The notes beneath the pieces were generated by a model that saw only the letters and a program-made list of their open reading frames with translations, was not told where the DNA came from and made no database searches. Shown here piece after piece: positions 1 to 10,400 of a stretch of DNA of 64,000 bases. Made by a program: the position numbers and the translations under genes. How positions within the stretch are numbered: position 1 is the stretch's first letter; every line of letters begins with the position of its first letter. Location of the stretch: the NCBI GenBank assembly GCA_050301235.1, contig JBNKZD010000204.1, forward strand, positions 1 through 64,000, given 5' to 3'. The stretch comes from JAFGIN01 sp050301235 (GTDB taxonomy: Bacteria; Fibrobacterota; Chitinivibrionia; Chitinivibrionales; Chitinispirillaceae).

Positions 1-48
1 GGAACTGGTTCAGATTCAGATGGAGTTGTAGTTCGGGGGAAGTACTGA
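1..48 (+). CDS. 3' end of an unidentified gene (partial)
   Basis: Frame 1 is open from the window edge to a TGA at 46-48, giving a 15-residue tail that ends in VVVRGKY. The stop lies directly against the long palindrome that begins at 47. The fragment is too short to identify, and it may be chance. Confidence 0.3.
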   Translation, partial: GTGSDSDGVVVRGKY

Positions 49-150
49 CCACCCCGTCAGGCTTTGCCTGACACCCCCCCACAAGAGGGGAATGTCCGGA
101 AAAATGCCCCTCCATTGGAGGGGTGGCAGGCTACGCCTGACGGGGTGGTC
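47..150. repeat. Long inverted repeat (REP/MITE-like) upstream of the DUF559 gene
   Basis: The left arm (47-77) and right arm (120-150) are 31 bp each and pair with three mismatches. Both arms carry the core GACCACCCCGTCAGGC. The centre contains a smaller hairpin, CCCCTCCATTGGAGGGG, near 107-123. The arms also contain the shorter internal palindrome GTCAGGC..GCCTGAC. This is the shape of a non-autonomous palindromic element. It ends only 27 bp before the DUF559 start codon. Confidence 0.8.
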
Positions 151-176
151 AATTAGCTGCCTTCGAGGAAAAACAA

Positions 177-578
177 ATGCGATATACTAAAAATTACATG
201 TCCCTTCCTTACAACCCGGCGCTTAAGGAGCGTGCACGTGCGCTACGGCGTGCAGGTAATTTGGCAGAAGTTCTGCTGTGGAACCAACTAAAACGCAAGC
301 AGTTTTACGGATTGGATTTTGATCGTCAAAAAATTATTGGCAACTATATAGTAGATTTTTATTGTGCTGAAAAACAAGTCGTAGTGGAAGTCGATGGTAG
401 TAGCCATGATAATAAAGTTGAGTATGATCGAAAAAGGGATGCTGATCTTCGAAGTACAGGTTTGACTGTTATCCATTTGCGTGATAGTGATGTCAAATTC
501 AGAATTGCAGAGGTTATGGAGTATTTAAGGCGGCAGCCGGTGTTTGGAGTTGTTGGATGTGAAGAAGCCACCGTTTGA
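177..578 (+). CDS. DUF559 domain protein (Vsr-like PD-(D/E)XK nuclease fold)
   Basis: This 133-residue protein covers a whole DUF559 domain. Visible hallmarks are the N-terminal NPALKERARALRR segment, the strand YIVDFYC (VD at residues 59-60) and VVVEVDGSSH (E71, D73). These positions match the acidic residues of the very-short-patch-repair/restriction-endonuclease fold. DUF559 proteins are predicted DNA nucleases, but their biological role is not established. The ATG at 177 has a GAGG about 9 bases upstream. A second ATG at 198 (MSLPYN) is also possible. The gene stands alone behind a long palindrome. Such proteins often sit next to palindromic repeats, so a role in repeat mobility or maintenance is conceivable, but that is inference. 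Confidence 0.85.
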   Translation: MRYTKNYMSLPYNPALKERARALRRAGNLAEVLLWNQLKRKQFYGLDFDRQKIIGNYIVDFYCAEKQVVVEVDGSSHDNKVEYDRKRDADLRSTGLTVIHLRDSDVKFRIAEVMEYLRRQPVFGVVGCEEATV

Positions 579-642
579 AGCGCTTTAAATCATCATAATG
601 CATTACATTAAAAGTGCACTCATCTTTGCCGAAGTGCTCTGT

Positions 643-2433
643 TTACACTTCCACCATGAGTTTCTCGTTTGTAATCTTTTGTCCACTAAGCAGTGATGCG
701 GTATTAATCAATGCCAGGTGGCTGTATCCTTGCGGAAAATTACCTGTCAGCTCTTTGTCTTTGAAGCCGATACCTTCACTGTACAATCCAAGGTGATTAC
801 TATATTTCAATATCTGGTCAAAAAGCTGTTGTGCAAGTTCATGCTCTCCGATTTTATACAAACTATCGATCATCCAGAATGTGCAAATGGTAAACGATGT
901 ACCGGGTAATCCGAAATCGTCTTCATTACGGTAGCGGTACATAAGTCCATTGTGGCATAAGCGCTCGTATGTTTTTAAAACGGTCATTTTGTATTTTGGA
1001 TCATCTGCCTCCAAAAAGCCATATTGTTCCATAAGCAGATTTGCAGCATCGAGGTATTGGCTTCCGTAAAATTGGGTAAATGCGTTCAGATCAGAATTCC
1101 AGCCTTTCTCAAGGATTTCCCTCTTGATTGTTTCTCTAAGAGTTGTCCATTGACCGACATAGGTTTTCATACCTAACAGATCAGCAATTTTTACGGCTCT
1201 GTCGGCTGCTACCCAGCACAAGACTCTCGAGAATACGAAATGTTCTTTCATGCTGCGATATTCCCAGATTCCTTTGTCTGGAAGCATCCAGTTTTTTTCA
1301 ACAACCCTCATGAGGCTTCTGACAATTGTCCAGATATCTTCCGAATTGATATCAGAAGAATGAAAAATATTGAGACTTTTATATAAAACATCAAGGAGGA
1401 CGCCATAGATATCATTTTGTTTCTGTTTAAATGCTGAGTTTCCGATTCTGACCGGCCTGGACTGTTTATATCCGCTTAAATGGTCGAGTATCTTTTCGGT
1501 CAGTTCAGTTTGCCCATTTATTCCGTACATTATCTGCATTTTATTGTGTTTGTAAGGAATTACATTTATAATGAAGTCAAGGTAGCGTTTTGCTGCATTA
1601 TAATGCCCAAGTGAAGTTAACGTGTCTATAATCATCGATGCATCACGAACCCAGCAAAACCGGTAATCCCAATTTCGCACATCTCCCGCTTTTTCCGGCA
1701 GGGAAGTAGTAACAGCAGCCAGAATTGCCCCGGATTTCTGGTAGGCAAGTAATTTCAGTGCAAGAGCTGAACGTGAAATTACATCGTTGTATTTGGAGAA
1801 TTTTTTTGTTCGTGAACTCCAGTCAAGCCAGTAATCTTTTGTTCGGGCCATTTCAAAGTGTGCACTTTCAAGATCCGGTTTGTTGATTTTCTGATTATAA
1901 CTTATCCAGAAATAACAATCATTGTTCAACGAAAATTTTTTCTTCTGTTGTATAAGTACCAGATCAATATTGGAATACAAATACACTGATTCATATGGTC
2001 CCTTTTTTGTATAATTTTTAAGGTAGAGATCAGTGCACATTGAAAATGTTTCAGTCGCAGCATAGCAGAGTTGAGGATCATAATTAACCATTACTTCAGG
2101 AGTGCCCTTTACTACTTTAACATATCTGATAATATCAGGTGGGCAATAATAGGTCTCCCTGCTTGTTTTATACCGAGGCATAAAATCATAGATTTCCAGT
2201 TCAGAATTACTGCATAGGAACTTTGTAACGAGAATGTTAGTATTTTTTAAATAGTATTGTTCTGTTTTTTCAACATGCTCAGGCTCAATTAAAAAGGAGC
2301 CACCTTTTTCTGTGTCAAGAATTTTTGCAAATACAGAAAATGAGTCATAATCCGGCAGGCATGCCCATTCGATTTCGCCTTTTAAAGAAACAAGCGCAGC
2401 ACTTCTGCAATTACCGATTAATCCAAAGTTCAT
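643..2433 (-). CDS. Glycoside hydrolase family 15 protein (glucoamylase/trehalase-like)
   Basis: About 596 residues. The N-terminus (NFGLIGNCRSAALVS, then EIEWACLPDYDS) matches the trehalase-like N-terminal domain usually fused to GH15 catalytic domains. The (alpha/alpha)6 barrel follows, with NWDYRFCWVRDAS near residue 255. The motif IWEYR ahead of SRVLCWVAADR should supply the catalytic acid, and SEGIGF followed by TGNFPQGYSHLALI the catalytic base. The family hydrolyses alpha-glucosidic bonds in oligosaccharides, glycogen-like glucans or trehalose. No signal peptide is visible, so the enzyme is probably cytoplasmic and acts on storage glucan or imported sugar. An in-frame TTG lies at 2448, but the ATG at 2433 with GGAA upstream starts at the conserved NFGLIGN segment and is preferred. 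The gene converges on the DUF559 gene and has no operon partner. Confidence 0.88.
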   Translation of the reverse strand: MNFGLIGNCRSAALVSLKGEIEWACLPDYDSFSVFAKILDTEKGGSFLIEPEHVEKTEQYYLKNTNILVTKFLCSNSELEIYDFMPRYKTSRETYYCPPDIIRYVKVVKGTPEVMVNYDPQLCYAATETFSMCTDLYLKNYTKKGPYESVYLYSNIDLVLIQQKKKFSLNNDCYFWISYNQKINKPDLESAHFEMARTKDYWLDWSSRTKKFSKYNDVISRSALALKLLAYQKSGAILAAVTTSLPEKAGDVRNWDYRFCWVRDASMIIDTLTSLGHYNAAKRYLDFIINVIPYKHNKMQIMYGINGQTELTEKILDHLSGYKQSRPVRIGNSAFKQKQNDIYGVLLDVLYKSLNIFHSSDINSEDIWTIVRSLMRVVEKNWMLPDKGIWEYRSMKEHFVFSRVLCWVAADRAVKIADLLGMKTYVGQWTTLRETIKREILEKGWNSDLNAFTQFYGSQYLDAANLLMEQYGFLEADDPKYKMTVLKTYERLCHNGLMYRYRNEDDFGLPGTSFTICTFWMIDSLYKIGEHELAQQLFDQILKYSNHLGLYSEGIGFKDKELTGNFPQGYSHLALINTASLLSGQKITNEKLMVEV

Positions 2434-3069
2434 AATAGTAAATTCCAATATCGAAATGAAAAGTAATTGTTAGTTGACTACCTTCTTTTTCAACAGGTCG
2501 TTGAATGTCCCGATTGACAATACTGAAATCCCGGAATTCAGTGTCCTGATTGAAATCGGGAATTCCTGGCAATGTTACTTTCAGAATAACCTGTGAAAGT
2601 GAATTACGTATACCGTGCCAGGTAGTTTGGTCTCATTGCTGCTTGAAACAACTCGCTCATAGAGAACCGCAATTCACTTAAAATGCGTTTTCGATCAATA
2701 ATATTTGCCAGAAGGACCCATATCAGAAGATTGCAGTCGTTCTTCAATTTCAATATACATAACTTTTTGTTTTTAATACAATAATACTGTTTGTCTGTTT
2801 CAATGGTGAAAAGTGATATGCTTTCTGGAAAACTACGCTTAAAAAATATATTAGAATATTATTTATATATTTTCAATAATGACTCGTAACATATTGTTAA
2901 ATATGAATATAGTGAATAAAAATATCAGGTATATGCTTAATAATTATAAGCGGATATTACTATCACTCGGTTGCTATATTCAAAATGTTGATGTATTATT
3001 ACTATTGAAGAGTCGACGAATCGTCTATCACACGTGATTGCTTAAAAAAAGAGATACTAAACGAAAGGA
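2434..3069. other. Intergenic region with a nested hairpin
   Basis: This AT-rich spacer of about 630 bp separates the divergent GH15 and lipoprotein genes and should hold both promoters. A nested palindrome sits at 2565-2622: CCTGGCA pairs with TGCCAGG, and ACTTTCA pairs with TGAAAGT inside it. Just before it, two copies of a GAAATC(C)CGGAATTC-like word occur. I see no convincing gene. Confidence 0.5.
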
Positions 3070-3075
3070 ATGAAA

Positions 3076-4365
3076 ATGAACTTCAAAAAACTAACTACCA
3101 TCGTGCTGACAGCCTCAAGTGCTCTACTTCTGTCTCAATGCTCCAATCCGTCATCAGTTTCAACACCGGATACTGAAACACGAAGTTTTGCAAATCTTTC
3201 GTCAGATCTGCTCATCGAACTTCCACCATCCATCGCAAAGGAGCCGGTTTCAGGGGCACTTGCAAAGCAGGCTGCAACAACAAATCTGCCAAAAGATATT
3301 TATGAACCGATTCGGGCATATATCGGATTTGCGAATTTTCTTGTCAACAATAACCAAATAGGTGTAAAAGCGTTGATCGGGTTCTGGAGAGACACACTCG
3401 ATTGGGGTTATATTCGTCAGGTTGGTACAGCTACAGGATCTGAGGGAATCTACACCTGGACAGCTTCATATGATTCAACCATAGAACTTGCCTATAAACT
3501 GATTGTTACAAGAAATGATATTACCGAAAAACCTGTTGTGCTGAAAATCGATTTTAATGGACGATTTATTTTTGCAAAAGGTCGGGTGTACTATAATGCT
3601 GGCCTTTTCGAAAATATTGATAATGACTCACTTAAAATAGCAGTCTCTTTTGAACGGAATGTCAAGAGCCGTTTTGTTGATGTTGAGATTACCGGCTGTG
3701 ATCGCAAGAAAATCGATGATCCATCAAACATAAAGATTTCCCTGATGGAAAAAGATAAGCTGATTCAGGTCAGTGGAAGTTCTTATCATCCGGAAATGGA
3801 CAGTATCATGGCTTCCGTAAAGGGACACTGTTATACATTCTCGGGAATCGCTGATCCTGTTGCGGATAAGTCAATTGTTAATCTTGGTCTTCCACCGGCA
3901 AGTTACAACAAAAATGATGGTGCACTTTTCAGTACCTATGGCATTGCAGAGATGTGGACGTCATCAATTATTCAGAAAGAGATTCCAAAAATGCTAGATT
4001 CACTCAAGATGTTTATTGTAACATCATATACAAAAGATATGACAATTGAACAGATACTGACATCATTATTCACATCACCTGGAAGTTTCCAGCTGCTGCC
4101 TGCCGATTCAATCAATTCGATTACTCCGGACCAGCTTCAGGAATTTCTGAAAATTAATGAATCAATTTCAGCTCCGATAATTCGCGCTCAGCTTAATGCG
4201 ATACTCTGGCTCTCTGAGATTACTCAACCAGTCTATTTTAACTGGATTGGTTATGCCGGAAACGGGGCAACTGTACCGGCTGGTTTTACGTACCTGAGTA
4301 ATGTGACAGTTGATCTGGATGCAGTCGTGCCTTCAAGTATGGTGACATTGACGATTAATCCGTAA
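3076..4365 (+). CDS. Predicted lipoprotein, paralogue of the protein at 5305-6609
   Basis: About 429 residues. A charged start (NFKK) is followed by a hydrophobic stretch and the lipobox LLSQC, so this is a lipoprotein. No known domain was recognised. It aligns along its length with the second lipoprotein. Shared landmarks are an early S(D)LL..LPPS/IPSS segment, YIGFAN followed by LGIK/IGVKALI, RD(T/S)L.WG.I..VG, a FNG strand, YTF.G.AD, LGLPPAS, a KDMT/KDSLSLLQI helix and QPVYF...GY.GNG. An ATG at 3070 lies one base after GAAAGGA, so the ATG at 3076 (spacing about 7) is the better start. The next gene is a TIGR02147 protein. The function is unknown. The setting suggests an outer-membrane or periplasmic product linked to that regulator. 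Confidence 0.75.
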   Translation: MNFKKLTTIVLTASSALLLSQCSNPSSVSTPDTETRSFANLSSDLLIELPPSIAKEPVSGALAKQAATTNLPKDIYEPIRAYIGFANFLVNNNQIGVKALIGFWRDTLDWGYIRQVGTATGSEGIYTWTASYDSTIELAYKLIVTRNDITEKPVVLKIDFNGRFIFAKGRVYYNAGLFENIDNDSLKIAVSFERNVKSRFVDVEITGCDRKKIDDPSNIKISLMEKDKLIQVSGSSYHPEMDSIMASVKGHCYTFSGIADPVADKSIVNLGLPPASYNKNDGALFSTYGIAEMWTSSIIQKEIPKMLDSLKMFIVTSYTKDMTIEQILTSLFTSPGSFQLLPADSINSITPDQLQEFLKINESISAPIIRAQLNAILWLSEITQPVYFNWIGYAGNGATVPAGFTYLSNVTVDLDAVVPSSMVTLTINP

Positions 4366-4417
4366 TAACGAAGTTTTGCACGAAATGGATTGAAACTTTA
4401 TATATTAGGGTGGAGAA

Positions 4418-4449
4418 GCGCATCGGTTGAAGTGACATCACCGGTGCGT
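4418..4449 (+). terminator. Stem-loop between the lipoprotein and TIGR02147 genes
   Basis: GCGCATCGGT (4418-4427) pairs with ACCGGTGCGT (4440-4449), a 10-bp stem with two G-U pairs and a 12-base loop, followed by TTTCACC. It could be a weak terminator or attenuator. It could also be a structured leader, because the TIGR02147 start codon lies only about 30 bases downstream. Confidence 0.45.
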
Positions 4450-4480
4450 TTCACCTTTGAGTGTGGAGCAGTTGGTGCAT

Positions 4481-5308
4481 ATGATTTCAATATTTGATTA
4501 TCAGGACTACCGGCGTTTTCTGAAAGATGTTCTTCAGGAGATAAAAAAGGAACGTCGACATCTTTCGCAACGGGCGATTCTGCAGAAAATGGGGATCAGT
4601 TCGTCGGGATTTATTGCAAATGTCATTGCCGGACGTTCCAACCTGACTGTGGCTCAGGTTCAGAAACTATCGAAGGTGCTAAAACTCACCAACCCTGAAA
4701 CCACTTATTTCGAGTTGCTACTTCATTTCAACCACACCAGATCCATTGAAGAAAAAACGGAGTTTTATGAACGGCTTACCGGCTTTCAGAAGGCAAAACT
4801 GAAGGTGCTTTCTGCTGAGCAGCTGACCCTTTTTTCCCGCTGGTATTATGCAGTGATCAGGGAGTGTGCCTATTATTTTGATGTACGTGATTATCAGAAA
4901 CTGGGGCGGCACATAGTACCTCACCTCACACCTGTCGATGCGCAGGAGGGGGTTGAAGCGCTGTTGCGCATGGGTTTTTTACGGCAGGAACCTGATGGAA
5001 GGATTGTTCAGTCTGATCCGATTATAAGCTCTGGCGATGAAGTACGCTCCTTTGATATAATTCAGTTTCAGGCGGCGACTCTTGACAGGGCAAAGCAGGC
5101 ACTTCTCGAGGCTGCACCGGAAGAGCGTGACATTTCGGTGCTGACGGTAACTGCATCTAAGGCGTGTATTGACCAAATTAAAGATGAAGTTCGTCTGTTC
5201 CGGAAAAAACTTCTTCGTATCGTTCAGGATGATCCTGATCCGGATCAGGTTATGCAGTGCAGTATCAATATTTTTCCGGTAACCGGGAAAGCAAAGGATC
5301 TGAAATGA
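4481..5308 (+). CDS. TIGR02147 family protein (Fibrobacter-type putative regulator)
   Basis: About 275 residues. The start ISIFDYQDYRRFLKDV is the standard opening of TIGR02147. It is followed by a helix-turn-helix-like segment (SQRAILQKMGISSSGFIANVIAGRSNL), a long helical middle, and the C-terminal region ISVLTVTASKACIDQIKDEV..FRKKL..I that is typical of the family. The family is known mainly from Fibrobacter and relatives, where many copies occur. Its function is not established, although DNA binding is likely. In-frame TTG and GTG codons exist upstream (4457 onward), but the ATG at 4481 matches the family start. Its stop overlaps the next start as ATGA, so it should be translationally coupled to the lipoprotein that follows. 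This may be a regulator/effector pair. Confidence 0.88.
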   Translation: MISIFDYQDYRRFLKDVLQEIKKERRHLSQRAILQKMGISSSGFIANVIAGRSNLTVAQVQKLSKVLKLTNPETTYFELLLHFNHTRSIEEKTEFYERLTGFQKAKLKVLSAEQLTLFSRWYYAVIRECAYYFDVRDYQKLGRHIVPHLTPVDAQEGVEALLRMGFLRQEPDGRIVQSDPIISSGDEVRSFDIIQFQAATLDRAKQALLEAAPEERDISVLTVTASKACIDQIKDEVRLFRKKLLRIVQDDPDPDQVMQCSINIFPVTGKAKDLK

Positions 5309-6609
5309 TTTTTACTGGTAAAGCAATCAGTTTCATGCGATGGTTAATCGTTATCGGCATGTGTTTAAGCTGCGTATCCTGTGGCATTTTTGAGAATGCC
5401 GGGAGTGGTTCTGAAGCCGGAAACTCTTCACGGATTGCGCTGCTCAGTGACACTTTACTGGTGAATATTCCATCATCTGCGACAGGGGATTCTTCAGTGG
5501 TGCTTGCCAAGCAATCGGTAGTCAGGAACACTTCAACAGAAATATTAGGAATGTATAATATTGTAAGAAAATATATTGGTTTTGCTAACGATCTGGTTCA
5601 CGATGAGCATCTGGGGATTAAAAAATTAATTGTAACTTTTCGCGATTCACTCCCCTGGGGAAAGATTGAAAAAGTCGGTTCATACACCGGAGATTTTAAT
5701 GGACTGCGCTGGACCGCGTTGTATGATGCCGATAATGAGTATCCCTATCATTTGTCTGTTGCACTTCCCGCAACGCCGGAAGAAAAGATCTTTACACTCG
5801 GTTTTAACGGTAGCGATACTGCGCCAGGAGGACGGGCATACTATCGTTTAGATCTTTTTGATTCGTTACAGTTTACAAGACCCCTGAAAATGGAGGTTAG
5901 TTTCAAAGCTTCAGCTGGCAGCAGGGAAATGGCTGTCAAGGTCGAATCTGATTCTACTCTGGATGGTGAAAATGGATTTAGAAATGTGTCGTTACAATTA
6001 GTTGAGAAGAATGGAGTTCTTCACCTTTCCGGGGGTGTTTATCTACCTCGATTGCTGGATCTGATTCCCGATACGGTTGAGTATTGCTACACATTTTTTG
6101 GTCTTGCAGATATGCAGCAAAACCGTTCGATACTGTCTATCGGACTTCCTCCTGCATCAATTGACAGTGATGATCTGACTTTATTGTCAAAATATAGTAT
6201 TTCCTCGATTATAGCACGAAAGCTGATCAGGAAAGATCTTCGCACGCTTAATGATACACTCAAACGCTGCGTTGTCACTTCGTATAAGGATTCGCTATCG
6301 CTGCTACAGATTTTTGACTCGGTTCTGGTTGCAGGGCTTGGATGGCTTCGTCCGGTTGAAGAGATCGAAACGATCACCATTGAGGACTTTTTCTATTTTG
6401 TCGAGTTGAACAGGAATATAAATGACGTGAACTTCCGTACATTTCTTGTATTGATTGAGCTTTCAAAGCAGCCTGTTTATTTCGACCATTCAGGGTATGT
6501 AGGAAACGGCGAGAAGGTGCCGGATTCGTTCAGATCACTTGCTGCGATCAAATGTCTGCTTTCGATTCAGAGTCCGCGAGCGGTGCGGGGGTTGACGGTG
6601 GTGCCTTGA
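5305..6609 (+). CDS. Predicted lipoprotein, paralogue of the protein at 3076-4365
   Basis: About 434 residues. The ATG at 5305 overlaps the TIGR02147 stop by four bases (ATGA) and has AAAGGA upstream. It opens with a signal sequence ending in the lipobox LSCVSC. The rest matches the first lipoprotein through the landmarks YIGFAND, RDSLPWGKIEKVGSYTG, a GFNG strand, CYTFFGLAD, IGLPPAS and QPVYFDHSGYVGNGEKVP. No enzymatic motif is evident. The two lipoproteins probably arose by duplication around the regulator. An in-frame codon at 5257 would place the start inside the upstream gene and bury the signal peptide, so it was not used. Confidence 0.75.
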   Translation: MIFTGKAISFMRWLIVIGMCLSCVSCGIFENAGSGSEAGNSSRIALLSDTLLVNIPSSATGDSSVVLAKQSVVRNTSTEILGMYNIVRKYIGFANDLVHDEHLGIKKLIVTFRDSLPWGKIEKVGSYTGDFNGLRWTALYDADNEYPYHLSVALPATPEEKIFTLGFNGSDTAPGGRAYYRLDLFDSLQFTRPLKMEVSFKASAGSREMAVKVESDSTLDGENGFRNVSLQLVEKNGVLHLSGGVYLPRLLDLIPDTVEYCYTFFGLADMQQNRSILSIGLPPASIDSDDLTLLSKYSISSIIARKLIRKDLRTLNDTLKRCVVTSYKDSLSLLQIFDSVLVAGLGWLRPVEEIETITIEDFFYFVELNRNINDVNFRTFLVLIELSKQPVYFDHSGYVGNGEKVPDSFRSLAAIKCLLSIQSPRAVRGLTVVP

Positions 6610-7409
6610 TTTATAAAAAAAACAGATTCGGAAGCAAATTTGTTACAAAAATACTTAACGATCTTTTCAGACTTCCGGATAGTTATTTTCCTGAAAGAGG
6701 AAATTGAGTCTGGTGGGTAGAGTACTATGTGCATACTTCGAACAGAACTGTTTCTGAATCGGTATTTTTACTACATCTGTTAGTCACAGTGTTTTTTTTA
6801 GTCTTAACTGTTTAATAGTGAACATTTCAAGATAATTGTGATACTGTCATACCAAAAAAACTTCACATTTTCACTATTCCAATATTAAGACTTACTGATG
6901 ATGTTACTTAGGATTATGATTTTTTTGAAAAAACCTGCATTTGAATGCCGTTATTTTAAAATTTATTTCAATAGTTACTCGATGTTTTTTCTATTTTGAC
7001 CGGTTAATTATGGCCGTTTACGCAATTTAGTGCCGGCATTACCTGTAAAATGGTAACTAATACCCCCAAAAATTCATCAAAACAGTTGTTTCAGTTCAAT
7101 ACAAGCACTATATTAAACTTACTAGTAAAAAAAGATCATACTACCTTTCAACTTTAAGTCATTCTGCTAATTCTGCACAGCCTTCAGAACTGAGCTGGTT
7201 AATCTTCTGGAGACCGGGATAAGCCCCGAAAAATCTAAATCTGATCAACTGTGCCGAGCATGAAACCACTTTTTGGATTATTTTAATTATTGTAAAGAGA
7301 GTTGAATAATCAGATTTGTCGCATATCTGTAAAATTATGATCTTTTCGGCGGCTTAAGGTGATTATAGGAATTAATGGACATTTTGAGCTCTAAACTTAT
7401 GGAGGCTGA
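6610..7409. other. 800-bp AT-rich intergenic region upstream of the giant secreted protein
   Basis: No open frame worth calling was seen. A perfect 9-bp inverted pair (AAATCTGAT at 7237-7245, ATCAGATTT at 7309-7317) brackets about 60 bases and may form a structured leader. The downstream gene is preceded by TGGAGGC. The unusual length suggests a regulated promoter, but no named operator or riboswitch could be recognised. Confidence 0.4.
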
Positions 7410-10400
7410 ATGAGTGGAGTGTTTTCATTTAGAAGTACATTGACGATCAAGATACTTTACGCATCTGTTTTTCTGATATCCACTGTGTTTGGCCAGGAAA
7501 ATTACAGCTCATGGACCTATCATCAAAAAATCTATATCAATACCACCAATTTAAGTTTAACTACAGACGTTGCTAATTTTCCATTACTCATTCGTGTCAG
7601 CCCAGCCAGCATGAATGGTTACAGCACTGTGAAAACAAAAGGTGCTGATATCCGTTTTTCCAAATCCGACAATTCAACACCACTTTCTTATGAGATCGAA
7701 AAATGGGACAGCACCTCCGGGATAATCTGGGTAAATGTTGATACTGTGTTTAAGAATAATTTATCACAGTACATTGTAATGCATTACGGAAATGCCCTGG
7801 CAGTCGACAGCTCCAGAGGAGCAAAAGTATTTCAGACGTCAAACAGGTTCGCTGGCGTATGGCATATAAATGATAATTTTCTCGACGCTACTTCCAATGC
7901 TAACAATGGCGCCAATAACGGCACCACTGATGTTGCCGGTATCGCCGCAAGTGGCAAGAGTTTTAACGGAACCAGCAGCACAATTACCCTCACAAACTCG
8001 CTTACTACGACACTCGGAACAGGTTCCCCAACGTTTAGTTTCTGGCAGAAAGCTTCCGTGATGAACAACGCCGGCACGAATTGGAATTGCGCTGCATTCA
8101 TTGGTGACGACGAATATGGTGATTCGGGCGATGTCTGGTACGGAGTAACTGACAGCAATAAAATCGGTGTAAAGGCAGGAAATGGAGCTGCTGTCATGTC
8201 GAAAACTACCCTCAACGACAGTATGTGGCACTATGTAGTCATGACCCGAAGAGCATCCGATGGTGCGATCTCCATATTTATTGATGGTCAACTTGATACT
8301 TCCGGAACCAGTTCATCAGGAGATAAAATCGGAGACACTCTCAACACTTTTGGAAAAAACCTGGATGGTAAATATATAACCGGGGCCTTCGATGAAATTC
8401 GTGCGGAAGACACAACACGTTCTCCAGACTGGATCCTGCTCTCGTATGGAACCCAAAAACCTGGTCAGGTGACGGTTTGTTTTCAACCAAAAATTGTTAC
8501 GCAGCCGCATGACACTCTGGTAAGCCCTGGCGATACGGCAGCATTTTTCATTGAAGCCAGGGGCGACAGTCTGAAGTATAAATGGCAAAAATCAACCGAT
8601 GGTTCAACATGGAAAGACACCGGATCTACCGGGACCTCTTATAAATTCAAAACGAGTTTAACTACTGATACAAACACACGTTATCGGTGTATAGTGTCAA
8701 GCCACTCTTACAATGATACCTGTACGGCGGTGGTCGTTAAATTGTTGCCATGTATACCAGCCAGAATAGCGATTCAACCGGAAGACAGAGCGGTTGTAGA
8801 GGGAAAAGCTGCACAGTTTACTGCACGCGGCACCGGCAATAGCATCAGCTATCAATGGCAGCGTAAAAGTGAAACTACCTGGAGTTCAATACCAGGGGCG
8901 ATAGACACAGTCTGTTTTATCACTGCCAATGCAACCGACAACGGTGCAATCTTCCGTTGTCTTGTAATCGGCCTATGCGGTACAGACTCAAGCCAGGAAG
9001 TGACACTTACAGTATATACGAAACCTCACGCTCAGTTCAATATGTCGGATTCTATAGGCCCGACGCCGCTAAGTGTAACTTTTGAAGATTCATCAACGGG
9101 AAGCATTTCGAAGTGGAAATGGTACTTCGGTGACGGAAAAAGCATTGAATGTTCGACATCGACCAAACAGGTCCACGTGTTCGATTCGGCTGAAACATAT
9201 CAGGTAAAGCTGGTGGTGGAGGGACCAGGAGGCGTAGACAGCGCGTTGAAAAGCCTCAGGGTTTACCCCAGAGGAGGAAACCCGATTGTGCTTACCGGAC
9301 GATATATTTCTCCTGATAATGTGGAGTTGCTTCTGAAAAATTATGGAAGCCTGCAGACTGAAGCACCATCACCGTTTGTGTCGTCAGTGAAACTCTGGAT
9401 AAAAAGCGGAGCGCTTCCGTTGGATACTGCCGGGTCCAAACTCCAGAAAACCTACGATCTTTCATTGCTAAAAGCTAAGGGTAGTGACTACCTCGACACC
9501 ATCAAGCTATCGCCGCTTTCGCCGCCAGACTCAACGTATGGTTTTGCTACACAGGTTATGTGGAATGACAGCACCGTGACCCCGTTTACAACCACAAATG
9601 GATTGTTAGTATTGATGCGTGATACTGTAAAGCTGGTTAACGACCTCAAGCTTTCGGCTCTATATACCCCAAAGGATACCGTTACGTTTTATCTTGACAG
9701 TATTCAAAAAATCGATACTGCCAAAGTTGACTCGGTAGGGTTATGGTACGGACTGGGAAGTGATACTGTTCCAAACTTCGAGAGCAAAACAGCGGCGGTT
9801 AAATGGTGGTCGGCACAGGAGATTGTAAAGGGTGCATCCGCTAACCGGTTCAAATATGTACTCAGGAGTGATCAGTTCAATACCACCTTTAAGGCACTCA
9901 CCTGTGCAGTAGTACTTGTCAACAAGAGCCACATCCCGGGCGATCAGGTAAAAACCAGCATCGTTATAGGTCTTCCATTGAATCCGGTACATCTACGCGC
10001 GACTGCGGTCAGTTCAAACAGCATACGTCTGTCGTGGGATCTACTGGCTGCGCAAGACAGTATCGAACGGATCAGGATTTACTATTCAAGCAGTGACACA
10101 CTTCCCTATAATTGTGATTTCAGTGCCATCAAGGTCGATAGTCTTGTGCCGGAACCCGGTGTGATTGATACAACCATAACAGTATCCGATCTCAAAGAAA
10201 TGACGCGGTATCGTTTCGGAGCGCGAGTGTACAAAAAGGGCTTATGGTCAACCCTCACCAACGTCGCAGTCGCAAGCGATTCAACAATGGAAACAAGCGT
10301 TTCCGTGATAACAAATACTTTAATTCTAAACAAACTTGTTTATGATACAGCGCCAAACAATGTGTGGATATTCTGGAGTGACACACTGGTGGATTCCAGT

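Noticed and set aside
7201..7330. Possible riboswitch in the leader of the giant secreted protein
   Set aside because: Only one 9-bp pairing is evident, and none of the riboswitch core sequences I know could be recognised.
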